This document shows, piece by piece, positions 44,857 to 54,160 of a stretch of 64,000 nt of DNA. The notes beneath the pieces are model-generated. The model saw only the letters and a list, made by a program, of their open reading frames with translations. It did no database searches and had not been told where the DNA came from. This DNA is from Rhodoferax sp. (GTDB lineage Bacteria; Pseudomonadota; Gammaproteobacteria; Burkholderiales; Burkholderiaceae_C): contig NZ_JAUYQD010000057.1 in NCBI RefSeq assembly GCF_030697375.1, positions 62,001 to 126,000 of the forward strand, read 5' to 3'. The stretch's first letter is position 1. The number at the start of each line of letters is the position of its first letter. Position numbers and translations under genes: made by a program.

Positions 44857-46455
44857 ATGAACCAAGTTCTTGACGATAGCCTTGTGCCCCATGAACCATC
44901 CAATGACCATGCAAACACGTCCAAACTGGCACTGCGACGGGTCGCGATAGACACCTACCGAGAAAATGTGGCCTACCTGCACCGCGACTGCGCGGTCTAC
45001 CGCGCCGAGGGCTTCCAGGCCCTGTCCAAGGTGGAGGTTCGTGCCAATGGGCGGCGCATTCTGGCCACCCTGAATGTGGTCGATGACCCATCCATCGTCG
45101 GGTGTGATGAGTTGGGCGTCTCGGAGGATGCGTTTCTGCAACTGGGCGTTGTCGATGGCCATACCGCATCGGTATCGCAGGCGGAACCCGCGGAGTCCAT
45201 TGGCGCCCTGCACCGAAAGATTGCCGGAGAACGCTTGAGCCAGGACGATTTCCGCAGCATCGTGCGTGATATTGCCGATTTACGCTACTCCAAGATTGAG
45301 CTCACCGCTTTTGTGATCGCCACCAACCGCGACGAACTGGACCGGGAGGAAGTTTATTTTTTGACCGAAGCCATGGTGGCCAGCGGCAGAAAGCTGGACT
45401 GGCATGAACCCCTGGTGGTGGACAAACACTGCATAGGCGGTATTCCCGGAAACCGCACCTCGATGCTGGTCGTGCCCATCGTGGCGGCGCATGGCTTGCT
45501 CTGCCCCAAAACATCATCACGCGCGATTACCTCACCCGCCGGTACCGCCGACACCATGGAGGTGTTGGCCAAGGTGGAGCTTCCATTTGACGCGTTGGCC
45601 GATATCGTGCGCGAGCACCGCGCCTGCCTAGCCTGGGGTGGCACGGCCAATTTGTCACCGGCCGACGATGTGTTGATTTCCGTGGAACGCCCGCTGGCGG
45701 TGGACTCGCCCGGGCAAATGGTGGCGTCCATCCTGTCCAAAAAAATTGCCGCAGGCTCGACCCATCTGGTACTCGACATTCCCATCGGCCCCACCGCCAA
45801 GGTACGCTCCATGCCGGAAGCGCAACGTCTGCGCAGGCTGTTCGAATACGTGGCCCGGCGCATTCACCTGTCTTTGGATGTGGTCATTACCGATGGCCGC
45901 CAGCCTGTGGGGAACGGCATTGGCCCCATGCTGGAAGCCCGGGATGTGATGCGTGTGCTGGAAAACGACCCCGGCGCCCCCAATGATTTGCGCCAAAAAG
46001 CCCTGCGCCTGGCGGGACGCCTGATTGAGTGCAATCCCGATGTGCGCGGTGGCGACGGCTTTGCCATTGCGCGGGATATTCTGGACTCAGGGCGTGCGCT
46101 GGCCAAGATGAACGCCATCGTTGCGGCCCAAGGCGCAGAAGCGTTTGACTACAACAATCCGACCTTGGGCACTCTGAGTTTTGAAGTCTGCGCCACCGAA
46201 TCCGGCGTGGTGGCCAGCATTGACAACCTCCAGGTGGCCCGCATTGCGCGCCTCGCCGGTGCCCCCAAGGTGGTGGAGGCAGGCGTTGACCTGTTTCGCA
46301 AACTGGGAGACACCGTGGCCGTGGGTGACGCCTTGTACCGGGTACATGCCAGTTTTCAGAGCGACCTGACATTTGCCCGCCAAGCCTGCGCCAAATCCAC
46401 CGGTTACACCATCGGTGCGCCCGGCGATGTTCCCCATGTTTTTGTGGAGTTTTGA
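44857..46455 (+). CDS. Thymidine/AMP phosphorylase-family protein
   Basis: A 532-residue member of the nucleoside/nucleotide phosphorylase family, long form as in archaeal AMP phosphorylase (about 500) rather than E. coli DeoA (about 440). It has an extra N-terminal domain (about 1-120) before the DeoA-like core: [32 protein letters not shown] and [13 protein letters not shown]. These phosphate-binding motifs are intact. It should phosphorolyse a (deoxy)nucleoside or NMP. The stop overlaps the next ATG by one base, so it is coupled to the PRPP-synthase-like gene. Confidence 0.87.
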   Translation: MNQVLDDSLVPHEPSNDHANTSKLALRRVAIDTYRENVAYLHRDCAVYRAEGFQALSKVEVRANGRRILATLNVVDDPSIVGCDELGVSEDAFLQLGVVDGHTASVSQAEPAESIGALHRKIAGERLSQDDFRSIVRDIADLRYSKIELTAFVIATNRDELDREEVYFLTEAMVASGRKLDWHEPLVVDKHCIGGIPGNRTSMLVVPIVAAHGLLCPKTSSRAITSPAGTADTMEVLAKVELPFDALADIVREHRACLAWGGTANLSPADDVLISVERPLAVDSPGQMVASILSKKIAAGSTHLVLDIPIGPTAKVRSMPEAQRLRRLFEYVARRIHLSLDVVITDGRQPVGNGIGPMLEARDVMRVLENDPGAPNDLRQKALRLAGRLIECNPDVRGGDGFAIARDILDSGRALAKMNAIVAAQGAEAFDYNNPTLGTLSFEVCATESGVVASIDNLQVARIARLAGAPKVVEAGVDLFRKLGDTVAVGDALYRVHASFQSDLTFARQACAKSTGYTIGAPGDVPHVFVEF

Positions 46456-47384
46456 TGCAGCCCAACGCGACACCCAAGCCTATGTTGCTGTTTTTTGACG
46501 ACGAACGTGAAAGTGCATACCGATTGGCGCAAGCCGCCTGTTTGCAACACCGGGCCATAGAACGCCACCGTTTTCCTGACGGGGAGCTCAAGCTGCGTTT
46601 GCCGGAAGCGCTGCCAAGCCGCGTGGTCATTCTGCGCACGCTGAACGACCCCAACGAGAAATTGCTTGAACTGCTCCTGGTGGCCCAAACTGCACGCACT
46701 TTGGGCGCCCGGCACGTCACTCTGGTTGCCCCCTATCTGGCGTATATGCGCCAAGACATCGCTTTTCACCCCGGCGAGGCCATCAGCCAGCGCATTGTGG
46801 GGAAGTTTCTGGCCAGCCTGTTTGACGCCGTGGTCACCGTGGACCCGCACCTGCACCGGGTAAGCACATTGCAAGAAGCGATTCCCGTGCCCAACGCAAA
46901 CGCGATAGTGCTCAGTGGCGCCCCCCTGCTCGCCGACCTGATTGCAGCACGCCGCACCCAACCTCTCTTGGTGGGACCCGACGAAGAGTCCGCACAATGG
47001 GTTGCCCTGGCGGCATCACGCCATGGGTTCGACTACGCGGTCTGCCGCAAAGTACGCCATGGGGACCGCGCGGTAGAAGTTGCGCTGCCAAAGCTTGCCG
47101 TGCAGGGCCGCGCCGTAGTCCTGCTGGACGATGTGGCGAGCACGGGCCATACGGTGGCGCAGGCCACACGGCTGCTGTTGGCGGCCGGTGCTGCGTCGGT
47201 GGATGTGGCCGTGACCCACGCACTTTTTGCGGGTGACGCACTGCAAGTGATGCGTGACGCAGGCGTGCAAGAGGTGTGGAGCACCGACTGCATCGCGCAC
47301 CCCAGCAATGCCGTCAGCATGGCCACCAGCATTGCACAGGCTTTGGATCAAATCACACACAATAGCAACCATGAACCCCACTGA
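46455..47384 (+). CDS. Ribose-phosphate pyrophosphokinase-family protein (second PRPP-synthase type)
   Basis: A 309-residue PRPP-synthetase-like protein. F-P-D-G-E-L-K-L-R, Y-L-A-Y-M-R-Q-D, V-D-P-H-L-H-R and the PRPP loop V-L-L-D-D-V-A-S-T-G-H-T are present. It differs from the housekeeping Prs (R-Q-D-R/K and P-D-x-G variants) and resembles short, archaeal-like paralogues. Start at ATG 46455 (TGATG with the previous stop); a TTG one codon earlier is unlikely. The next gene begins inside its last codons. Confidence 0.87.
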   Translation: MQPNATPKPMLLFFDDERESAYRLAQAACLQHRAIERHRFPDGELKLRLPEALPSRVVILRTLNDPNEKLLELLLVAQTARTLGARHVTLVAPYLAYMRQDIAFHPGEAISQRIVGKFLASLFDAVVTVDPHLHRVSTLQEAIPVPNANAIVLSGAPLLADLIAARRTQPLLVGPDEESAQWVALAASRHGFDYAVCRKVRHGDRAVEVALPKLAVQGRAVVLLDDVASTGHTVAQATRLLLAAGAASVDVAVTHALFAGDALQVMRDAGVQEVWSTDCIAHPSNAVSMATSIAQALDQITHNSNHEPH

Positions 47385-48258
47385 AAAACGCAGCAAAAAA
47401 CGCACTGAAAATCTGACCGAGCGCCGTTTGGCCGACGCATGGGCCGAACTCCAAAACCACGCCGCCCAAGGCAACGCGCTGGAATCGGATGCCTACCGCC
47501 TGGCCTTCGCCGACCCCGAGTTTTTACTGCGGCGCGAGACACGCGGCATTCGCTTCCAACTGGAAATGCTCAAACCCGATCTGGACCAGACCGAACAAGG
47601 CATTGAGAACACCATTGTGGTGTTTGGCAGCGCACGTTTTCCCTCGCCGGAAGAGGCCCAAACCGCGCTGGAACTGGCCCAACAGGGCACGGATGCCGAT
47701 GCACTCGCCACTGCACAGCGGCAGGTGCGAAACGCCCACTACTACGACCAGGCACGCCTGTTTGCCCGGCTGGTGGCCGAATTCAGCGCCCACCGGCGCC
47801 CAGAAGAACGCCTGTTCATTACCACCGGGGGCGGCCCCGGCATCATGGAAGCCGCCAACCGCGGTGCACACGAGATGGGTGCTTTGAGCGTAGGCCTGAA
47901 CATTGCGCTGCCCCATGAGCAAAGCGCCAACCCCTATGTCACCCCCAATCTGAGCTTCAAATTCCACTACTTTGCGCTGCGCAAGATGCATTTCATGATG
48001 CGGGCCAAGGCGCTGGTGGCCTTTCCGGGCGGATTTGGGACGCTGGATGAGCTGTTTGAAGTCATCACCCTGGTGCAAACCCGCAAGGCCAAACCGGTGC
48101 CCATTGTTCTTTTTGGCACCGACTACTGGAAGCGCCTGGTCAACATGGATGTCTTGGTGGAAGAAGGCACGATCTCCCCCGAAGACTTGAAACTGTTTTC
48201 CTATGTGGACACGCCGCAGGAGGCCTGGGAGGCTATCCGTGTGTTTTATGCGCTGTAG
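47371..48258 (+). CDS. LOG family protein (nucleotide 5'-monophosphate phosphoribohydrolase type)
   Basis: A 295-residue protein of the LOG/'lysine decarboxylase' family. V-V-F-G-S-A-R, G-G-G-P-G-I-M-E-A-A-N-R-G-A and P-G-G-F-G-T-L-D-E-L-F-E are the nucleotide-binding and catalytic motifs. LOG enzymes split (cytokinin) nucleoside 5'-monophosphates to base and ribose 5-phosphate. Longer than typical LOG, with about 65 extra N-terminal residues. It overlaps the PRPP-synthase-like gene by 14 bases and its stop lies inside the convergent MFS gene (26-base overlap). Confidence 0.9.
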   Translation: MNPTEKRSKKRTENLTERRLADAWAELQNHAAQGNALESDAYRLAFADPEFLLRRETRGIRFQLEMLKPDLDQTEQGIENTIVVFGSARFPSPEEAQTALELAQQGTDADALATAQRQVRNAHYYDQARLFARLVAEFSAHRRPEERLFITTGGGPGIMEAANRGAHEMGALSVGLNIALPHEQSANPYVTPNLSFKFHYFALRKMHFMMRAKALVAFPGGFGTLDELFEVITLVQTRKAKPVPIVLFGTDYWKRLVNMDVLVEEGTISPEDLKLFSYVDTPQEAWEAIRVFYAL

Positions 48259-49420
48259 TCGGCGCACGCACCAGCCAGGCGGGGCGCGCCCCTGCCGCCA
48301 CCACCAAGCCCACACACCAAAATAAGGCTGACACCCCGATCACCGTTCCCACGGAGCCGAACAGCATGGGCATCACCACGCTGGAGGCATTGATGGCCAT
48401 CAGCCGAAAGCCCAAGGCCTCACCGTGGCGTTCAGGTGGGGTGATCTGGTGCAGAGTGCTCATGATCATGGGCTGCACGGAGCCCAGTGTGATGCCCAGC
48501 AGCACCGAACACACACCCATCGTCAACGGCGTCTGCATGTAGGGATAGACCGCAAACACCAGGGCGGTGAGCACCATGGCCGAGGACAAGACCACATGCT
48601 CGCGCAGCCGTGCCGCAAACGCCGGGATCAGCAGGCGGACCACGGCCGCGGCAATCGCAAAGGAGCCCAGGATGGAACCGATCACCGACGCACTCAGCCC
48701 GCGCTCATGCCCCAATACGGGCACAACAAAGGAGTGCACATCCCAGCACGAGGACAAAAACCAGTTCACCAGCATCAGGCGGCGCATCATGGGCTCGCGC
48801 AGCAAATGCCACGCCTTGGTGGATCTTGCGCCCCTTGGTGCTGCCACCGGGGGTAACTCCTTCACCGACCGCACCAGCAGCCAGGTGGCCAAGGGCAACA
48901 ATGCCATCAACAAAAACGCCGCGCGGTAGCCGGTGGTATCCCCCGCTGCGCTACCGGCATGGTCAATCAGCAGTCCGGCAGCAAACGGGCCCACAAAATT
49001 GGAAGCTGCCGGCCCAATGGCCAGCCAGCTAAAAACCCGCTTGAGCTCGGTTGCGTTGCCTGCGGCACGACCCACATGGCGTTGCAGGGCAATGGAGGCC
49101 GCCCCGGTGGCACCGCCCGTCATCAAAGCGCTGACGCACAGCACGGCAAACACCGGGAACACCATCGCCAAGGCGGCACCGACGATGGCTGCCACCACGG
49201 CCCAACGAACCGGGCGTCTGAGCCCGTGCCGGTCGGCAAACCGCCCCGCCGGCAAGGCCAAAAAAACCTGGGTCAGTGAAAACAAGGCCAGCAGAACCCC
49301 GACCGCCAAAGGGCTGTACCCCTGGTGCAGGGCCAGCAGGGGCGCCGCCAGCCGCGTGCCCGCCATGCACGAGTGCAGGCAAACGTGGCCGGCGATCAAG
49401 CGGGTCAGGGCCCGTCTCAC
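48233..49420 (-). CDS. MFS transporter
   Basis: A 395-residue major-facilitator protein with twelve helices and the loop 2-3 motif G-R-F-A-D-R-H-G-L-R-R-P. It starts at GTG 49420, overlapping the rmuC stop (GTGA). The C-terminus overlaps the convergent LOG gene. Substrate unknown; it looks like a drug- or metabolite-efflux type. Confidence 0.85.
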   Translation of the reverse strand: MRRALTRLIAGHVCLHSCMAGTRLAAPLLALHQGYSPLAVGVLLALFSLTQVFLALPAGRFADRHGLRRPVRWAVVAAIVGAALAMVFPVFAVLCVSALMTGGATGAASIALQRHVGRAAGNATELKRVFSWLAIGPAASNFVGPFAAGLLIDHAGSAAGDTTGYRAAFLLMALLPLATWLLVRSVKELPPVAAPRGARSTKAWHLLREPMMRRLMLVNWFLSSCWDVHSFVVPVLGHERGLSASVIGSILGSFAIAAAVVRLLIPAFAARLREHVVLSSAMVLTALVFAVYPYMQTPLTMGVCSVLLGITLGSVQPMIMSTLHQITPPERHGEALGFRLMAINASSVVMPMLFGSVGTVIGVSALFWCVGLVVAAGARPAWLVRAPTTAHKTHG

Positions 49421-50814
49421 GCGCGGTCAGCCTCCAGGTCGGAATCGAAGTCCTTGTCCATGGGGATCAAGGCCTGCACTTGCGCATCCGGCAGGGCCTC
49501 GATTTTTTTCAAAGCCCGGCCCATGGCGCGGCTGCGGGTTTCGGCACTGTCCAAGGTCTTCAGCACGGTTTCGGTTTGCGATTTGACCTTGGCCAGCACA
49601 TCGCCAAACTTGCCGAACTCGGTCTTCACCGCACCCAGCACCTGCCACACCTCACTGGAGCGTCGCTCCAGCGCCAGTGTTCGAAAGCCCATTTGCAGCG
49701 AACTGAGCATGGCCAGCAGGGTGGTGGGCCCTGCCAGGGTAATGCGGTGCTCGCGCTGCAAGGCTTCCATCAGGCCGGGGCGGCGCAACACCTCGGCGTA
49801 CAGCCCTTCCGTAGGCAAAAACAGAATGGCAAAGTCAGTGGTGTGGGGCGGCTCCACGTATTTGTCGGTGATGGATTTGGCCTCCAGGCGAATACGCAGC
49901 TCCAAAGCCTTGCCTGCAGCCTCTGCCCCCACGGCATCGGCCCTGCCCTGCGCGTCCAGCAAACGCTCGTAATCGTCATTGGGAAACTTGGCGTCGATCG
50001 GCAGCCACAGGGGTTCGCCATGCTCGGATTTTCCGGGTAGCTTGACTGCAAAATCCACCACGTTTTTGCTACCGGGCCGGGTGGCCACCTGCATGGCGTA
50101 CTGGTCAGGAACCAGCACCTGCTCCAGCAGCGAAGCCAGTTGCGCTTCACCAAAAATGCCCCGGGTCTTCACATTGGTCAGCAGGTGCTTGAGGTCGCCC
50201 ACGCCCTGGGCCAGGGTCTGCATTTCGCCCAGGCCTTTGTGCACCTGCTCCAAGCGGTCAGCCACCTGTTTGAAGCTTTCACCCAAACGGGTTTGCAAGG
50301 TGGATTGCAGTTTTTCGTCCACCGTGGCGCGCATTTCGTCCAGCTTTGCGGCATTGGTGGCCTGCAATTGGGCAAGCTGTTTTTCCAGCGTTTCCCGCAC
50401 TTCGGTCATGCGCCGCGCGTTGGATTCGCTCAAGCCGGAGAGTTGGGTGCTGAGGGTGTCGGACAGCGTCTTTTGCAGCAGGGAGAGCTGCTGGCCAAAG
50501 GCGTCAATCTGGGTATTTTGGGTGCGTGTGGCTTCTGCCCCCTGTTGCACCAAAGACTGCTGAAAAGTGGCCAGGGTTTGCGTCTGCTCCTGGCGGCCAC
50601 TGCGCGAAGATTCATTGACCTCGCGGCGCAATTCGCGCTCCAGCCGCTCCAAGCGTTCCGCATTGCTTTGCGCCCCGGCCTGAATGGCCGTCGCCAGTAC
50701 CGCGCCACTTTTCTCAGCGGCTTGCACAGCGGCTGGGTCGGAACGGCGCAACAGCAAGCACGCCAGCCCCACAACATTCACAACACACAGGGCCAAGACC
50801 AACCACACAACCAT
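49417..50814 (-). CDS. rmuC: DNA recombination protein RmuC
   Basis: A 465-residue protein with an N-terminal membrane helix (about 3-22), a long coiled-coil (about 35-200) and the RmuC nuclease-like domain (G-V-G-D-L-K-H-L-L-T-N-V-K-T-R-G-I-F-G-E; L-P-I-D-A-K-F-P-x-D-D-Y). RmuC limits DNA inversions at short repeats. ATG 50814 is preferred over a TTG three codons upstream. Confidence 0.93.
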   Translation of the reverse strand: MVVWLVLALCVVNVVGLACLLLRRSDPAAVQAAEKSGAVLATAIQAGAQSNAERLERLERELRREVNESSRSGRQEQTQTLATFQQSLVQQGAEATRTQNTQIDAFGQQLSLLQKTLSDTLSTQLSGLSESNARRMTEVRETLEKQLAQLQATNAAKLDEMRATVDEKLQSTLQTRLGESFKQVADRLEQVHKGLGEMQTLAQGVGDLKHLLTNVKTRGIFGEAQLASLLEQVLVPDQYAMQVATRPGSKNVVDFAVKLPGKSEHGEPLWLPIDAKFPNDDYERLLDAQGRADAVGAEAAGKALELRIRLEAKSITDKYVEPPHTTDFAILFLPTEGLYAEVLRRPGLMEALQREHRITLAGPTTLLAMLSSLQMGFRTLALERRSSEVWQVLGAVKTEFGKFGDVLAKVKSQTETVLKTLDSAETRSRAMGRALKKIEALPDAQVQALIPMDKDFDSDLEADRA

Positions 50815-50887
50815 ATTATTCAAACCAGAGTCCCAAAATCTCTATTGTTGTGCAAAAAGCCACTCACCCGGTTTTACGAAGAAAATA

Positions 50888-50936
50888 GGCTGCCAGCCCC
50901 CGACAAACCTGCGCAAGCAGCTATCTAATTGATAGC
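50888..50936 (-). repeat. Dispersed ~49-bp repeat, copy G
   Basis: GGCTGCCAGCCCCCGACAAA, CCTGCGCAAGCAGCTATC, TAATTGATAGC between rmuC and the response regulator. The hairpin tip encodes the last residues (V-A-I-N) and stop codon of the response regulator. Confidence 0.87.
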
Positions 50937-51362
50937 AACTGCTTTGGGGGAATTCACCATCATTTGCGACAAGGCTTGCAGGCGCAAGGGTTTGGTCAAG
51001 GCGCCCAGAACCTTGATGCCGTCTGCGCGGGCCACATCTTGCACAATGTCCAGCATTTCAGCATGTGCGCCGCTCACCAAGATGACCGCACCCACATAAC
51101 GCCGCTTGGCCAGTTGCTCCAGAAACTCAATGCCGTCCATATCGGGCATGTACACATCACAAATCAGATAGTCAGGCGGGCTCTGCAATTGACCCAAAAT
51201 CTGCAGGCCCTCACGTCCGCCGCCCGCCACCCGCACGTCACGGACGCCAAGCTGCCCCAGCATCTCCGTCAAGATCTCTTGGCTGAACTCATCGTCGTCC
51301 ACCACCACCACGGAATGCGATGTACCCTGTAGTAGCCCGTCTGCTGGCACTGTGTTGTGCAT
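50925..51362 (-). CDS. Single-domain response regulator
   Basis: A 145-residue CheY-like receiver with acidic pocket V-V-D-D-D-E, phosphoacceptor Asp in I-C-D-V-Y-M-P-D-M-D-G and the conserved Lys in L-T-K-P. No output domain. ATG 51362 with AGGGGA upstream is preferred over an earlier in-frame start. It lies about 104 bases downstream of a hybrid histidine kinase on the same strand, a probable partner. Its C-terminal residues and stop come from a dispersed repeat. Confidence 0.88.
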   Translation of the reverse strand: MHNTVPADGLLQGTSHSVVVVDDDEFSQEILTEMLGQLGVRDVRVAGGGREGLQILGQLQSPPDYLICDVYMPDMDGIEFLEQLAKRRYVGAVILVSGAHAEMLDIVQDVARADGIKVLGALTKPLRLQALSQMMVNSPKAVAIN

Positions 51363-51466
51363 GAAATCCCCTCTGAATTGCTTTGCTCCCCATTCGAATG
51401 GGGGTCCCATTGTTCCACGCTAAGCCGGTGGCGCCTATCCCCCAAACGGGTGAGTCTAGGCACTAC

Positions 51467-54100
51467 TCACTCCAAAACATTGTCCAATCCCAAATGCGCC
51501 TTGATTTCGCTGTCCACTTCGGAAAAAGCCACCTTCAAGCGCATCACAATGGCACTGCAGGCCTGTTCGTCGTCGGAGCGGCCGGCTTTTTCCAGGTCCG
51601 AGCACAAAGCGCCCAGCCATGAGGCGCCCACTGTCAGGGAGCCTGATTTCAATTTGTGTGCCAATTCTGCCAGCGCGCCCGTTTCCCGGCCCGACAGAGA
51701 CGCCTCGATGGCACCCAGCTGCTGTGCTGCATTGGACAAATATTTATGCAACAGACGCCGCTGCGCGGCGGGGTTGTCGCCCACCATTTCAGCAATCGCC
51801 GTCGCATCCCACACCTGCAAGGTATCGGGGGTTGCAGCCTGCGCTGAGTCACCGGCCACTGCGCCCCAAGCTTGGGTGCTTACATGGTCCAACGAAGGCA
51901 ACCACCTTGCCAGCAGTTTCGCCAGTTCCGTCAGCCGCAGAGGTTTGGACAGGTAGTCGTCCATACCGCCATCGCGGCACCGTTGTGCTTCGCCTTGCAT
52001 GGCGTTGGCGGTCACCGCCACGATCGGCAGGTGCGCACCCTTGAATTCCTCTCGCCGAATGGCTTTGGTCAACTCAAAACCATCCATATTGGGCATGTGG
52101 CAATCGGTGAGCAGGAGAGCAAAGCGGCCACTGCGCCACAGTTCCAGTGCCATCACACCATCGTAGGCGACTTCGGCGGCGTAGCCCAGCATGCCGAGTT
52201 GCTCAAGCATCACCTCCCGGTTGGTCTCATTGTCTTCCGCCAGCAAAATCAGACGCCCGGTGCCTCCGACTGAAGCCACAGGACGGGGTGGCATAACAAC
52301 CGTTGGCAGCCCCCATGTGACGGGTTCATCCAACGGCGGTGCGGGCCTCTCTCCAGGTGGGGCAGCACGCGCAGGCAACTCAACCGTAAATTCCGACCCC
52401 TGCCCCGGCACACTACGCGCGTGGATGGTGCCGCCCATCAGCACCACCAGCCGCTGGCTGATGCTCAAACCCAAGCCCGTTCCACCAAAACGGCGTGCGG
52501 TACTTTCATCCCCTTGGGTGAATGGGCTGAACAGTTTGGAAATCACCTCTTCCTCCATGCCCACACCGTTGTCTACGACACGCAGCTTGACGGCAGGCTG
52601 GCCGTTTGCAAGTACGCTGGGCTCCATGTACAACACCACACGCCCCTGGCGGGTGCCCTCCGAAGAGGTGAATTTCACCGCATTGCCAACCAGGTTGAGC
52701 AACACTTGGCGCAACCGAAGGGGGTCCGAATAAATCCACAGAGGAAGTTCGGGGGACACTTCCACGGACAGATCAATCGACTTGGCATGCGCCGTCGTCA
52801 CCATCAATTGAACAACACCACGCGCCACGTCGCTCAACTGGGTGGGGAGGTTTTCCACCGCCAACTTGCCCGCCTCCACTTTGGAGTAATCCAGTATGTC
52901 GTTGAGAATTTGCAACAAGGCCAGCGACGAATCCTGGATGGTGCCCATCATGCGTTGTTGCGCTTCGTTGAGCGGTGTCTGCTTGAGCACATCCACCATG
53001 CCGATGACACCGTTCATGGGGGTGCGGATTTCATGGCTCATATTGGCCAAAAACTCTGATTTTGCAATGCTGGCGGCGTTGGCCGCCTCTTGCGCTGCGC
53101 GGCGTTCGGTGATATCGGTGCACACCGCCACGTATTCGCGCGGCGTACCGTCCTCATTCATCAGCGCGGCCACGGTGGATGCCAACCAGAACAAATGGCC
53201 GTCTTTGGCCCGGTTGCACACTTCCCCACGCCAAATTTCCCCACGGGTAATGGCCTCGAACATGCCCTTGAAGAACCCGGCTGGGTGGTATCCAGAATCC
53301 AACAGGTAAGGGTTTTGCCCGATAAATTCCGCAGCCGTGTAGCCACTGACCTCCACAAACTTATCGTTGCCATACAAAATAGCCCCACTCAGGTCCGTTG
53401 TCATGACGATGGCGTGCTGGTCAATCACATACTTTTGCCGTTTCAATTCGGCCAGCGCCATGCTGACCTGCACGGCGCTCTGCTCCCGCTCTTCCAAGAG
53501 CAATTTTTGGGTCGCGTTGATGCGGCGATTGACATCCAACAAATTTCTCTTGAACAAAATAGCCATGCGGTAGGCCACGATAAAGCCAGCCGTCAGCACC
53601 ACCCATTGCGCAGAGGGAACAGTGGGAGAGGCGCCTACAAAACGGCCACTGATCTGGGCCCAGGTAATCCATCCACTGGCAGCCACCGAGATCACCAGCA
53701 GCACCGTCCCGGCGGTTTCGCCCAGCACCAGCACGCAATAAATCAGCGGAATGCCCGCCAGGGACGCCTGCGCAATACTGATAGACCCAAATCGGACCAT
53801 CGACAGGAAGATGCCTGCGAACAGGAGGAACAGCACCGCCACCGAGGTGCTTCGCACCCAACCACGAATCAAAAACACCTGCAAAGCGGCCATACACGCG
53901 AGCGCCAGGCCCGTGGTAATCAAATTCTTGAGATCGGAAAACAGGCCAAAAAACGCCGCGATCGCCAGCGCCACGCCACAGGCTAAAAATATGCTGGCGT
54001 TGAACCCCCGTGCAACCGCCAGTACGCCGTCCCTGTCGGAATCGGTAATCGCACCAGACTGGTCTGGAATCAATGGGATAAATGTTTTCCAACTTCGCAT
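51467..54100 (-). CDS. Hybrid sensor histidine kinase (PAS–HisKA–HATPase–REC–HPt)
   Basis: An 877-residue membrane kinase. It has about six N-terminal helices (about 30-190), a short coiled coil, a PAS/PAC domain (about 225-345), HisKA with S-H-E-I-R-T-P (His about 356), an ATP-binding domain (N-x-V-G-N-A-V-K-F; G-T-G-L-G-L-S), a receiver (D-C-H-M-P-N-M-D-G, Asp about 666) and a C-terminal HPt domain (A-H-K-L-K-S-G-S, His about 815). This allows a full His-Asp-His relay, probably ending on the neighbouring single-domain regulator. ATG 54100 has AGGAG upstream. The signal is unknown. Confidence 0.93.
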   Translation of the reverse strand: MRSWKTFIPLIPDQSGAITDSDRDGVLAVARGFNASIFLACGVALAIAAFFGLFSDLKNLITTGLALACMAALQVFLIRGWVRSTSVAVLFLLFAGIFLSMVRFGSISIAQASLAGIPLIYCVLVLGETAGTVLLVISVAASGWITWAQISGRFVGASPTVPSAQWVVLTAGFIVAYRMAILFKRNLLDVNRRINATQKLLLEEREQSAVQVSMALAELKRQKYVIDQHAIVMTTDLSGAILYGNDKFVEVSGYTAAEFIGQNPYLLDSGYHPAGFFKGMFEAITRGEIWRGEVCNRAKDGHLFWLASTVAALMNEDGTPREYVAVCTDITERRAAQEAANAASIAKSEFLANMSHEIRTPMNGVIGMVDVLKQTPLNEAQQRMMGTIQDSSLALLQILNDILDYSKVEAGKLAVENLPTQLSDVARGVVQLMVTTAHAKSIDLSVEVSPELPLWIYSDPLRLRQVLLNLVGNAVKFTSSEGTRQGRVVLYMEPSVLANGQPAVKLRVVDNGVGMEEEVISKLFSPFTQGDESTARRFGGTGLGLSISQRLVVLMGGTIHARSVPGQGSEFTVELPARAAPPGERPAPPLDEPVTWGLPTVVMPPRPVASVGGTGRLILLAEDNETNREVMLEQLGMLGYAAEVAYDGVMALELWRSGRFALLLTDCHMPNMDGFELTKAIRREEFKGAHLPIVAVTANAMQGEAQRCRDGGMDDYLSKPLRLTELAKLLARWLPSLDHVSTQAWGAVAGDSAQAATPDTLQVWDATAIAEMVGDNPAAQRRLLHKYLSNAAQQLGAIEASLSGRETGALAELAHKLKSGSLTVGASWLGALCSDLEKAGRSDDEQACSAIVMRLKVAFSEVDSEIKAHLGLDNVLE

Positions 54101-54160
54101 TGCAACTCCTGCATCGGGCGGCCGGCACACCAGGCCTTCCACCGACAAATGCCCTCAATC

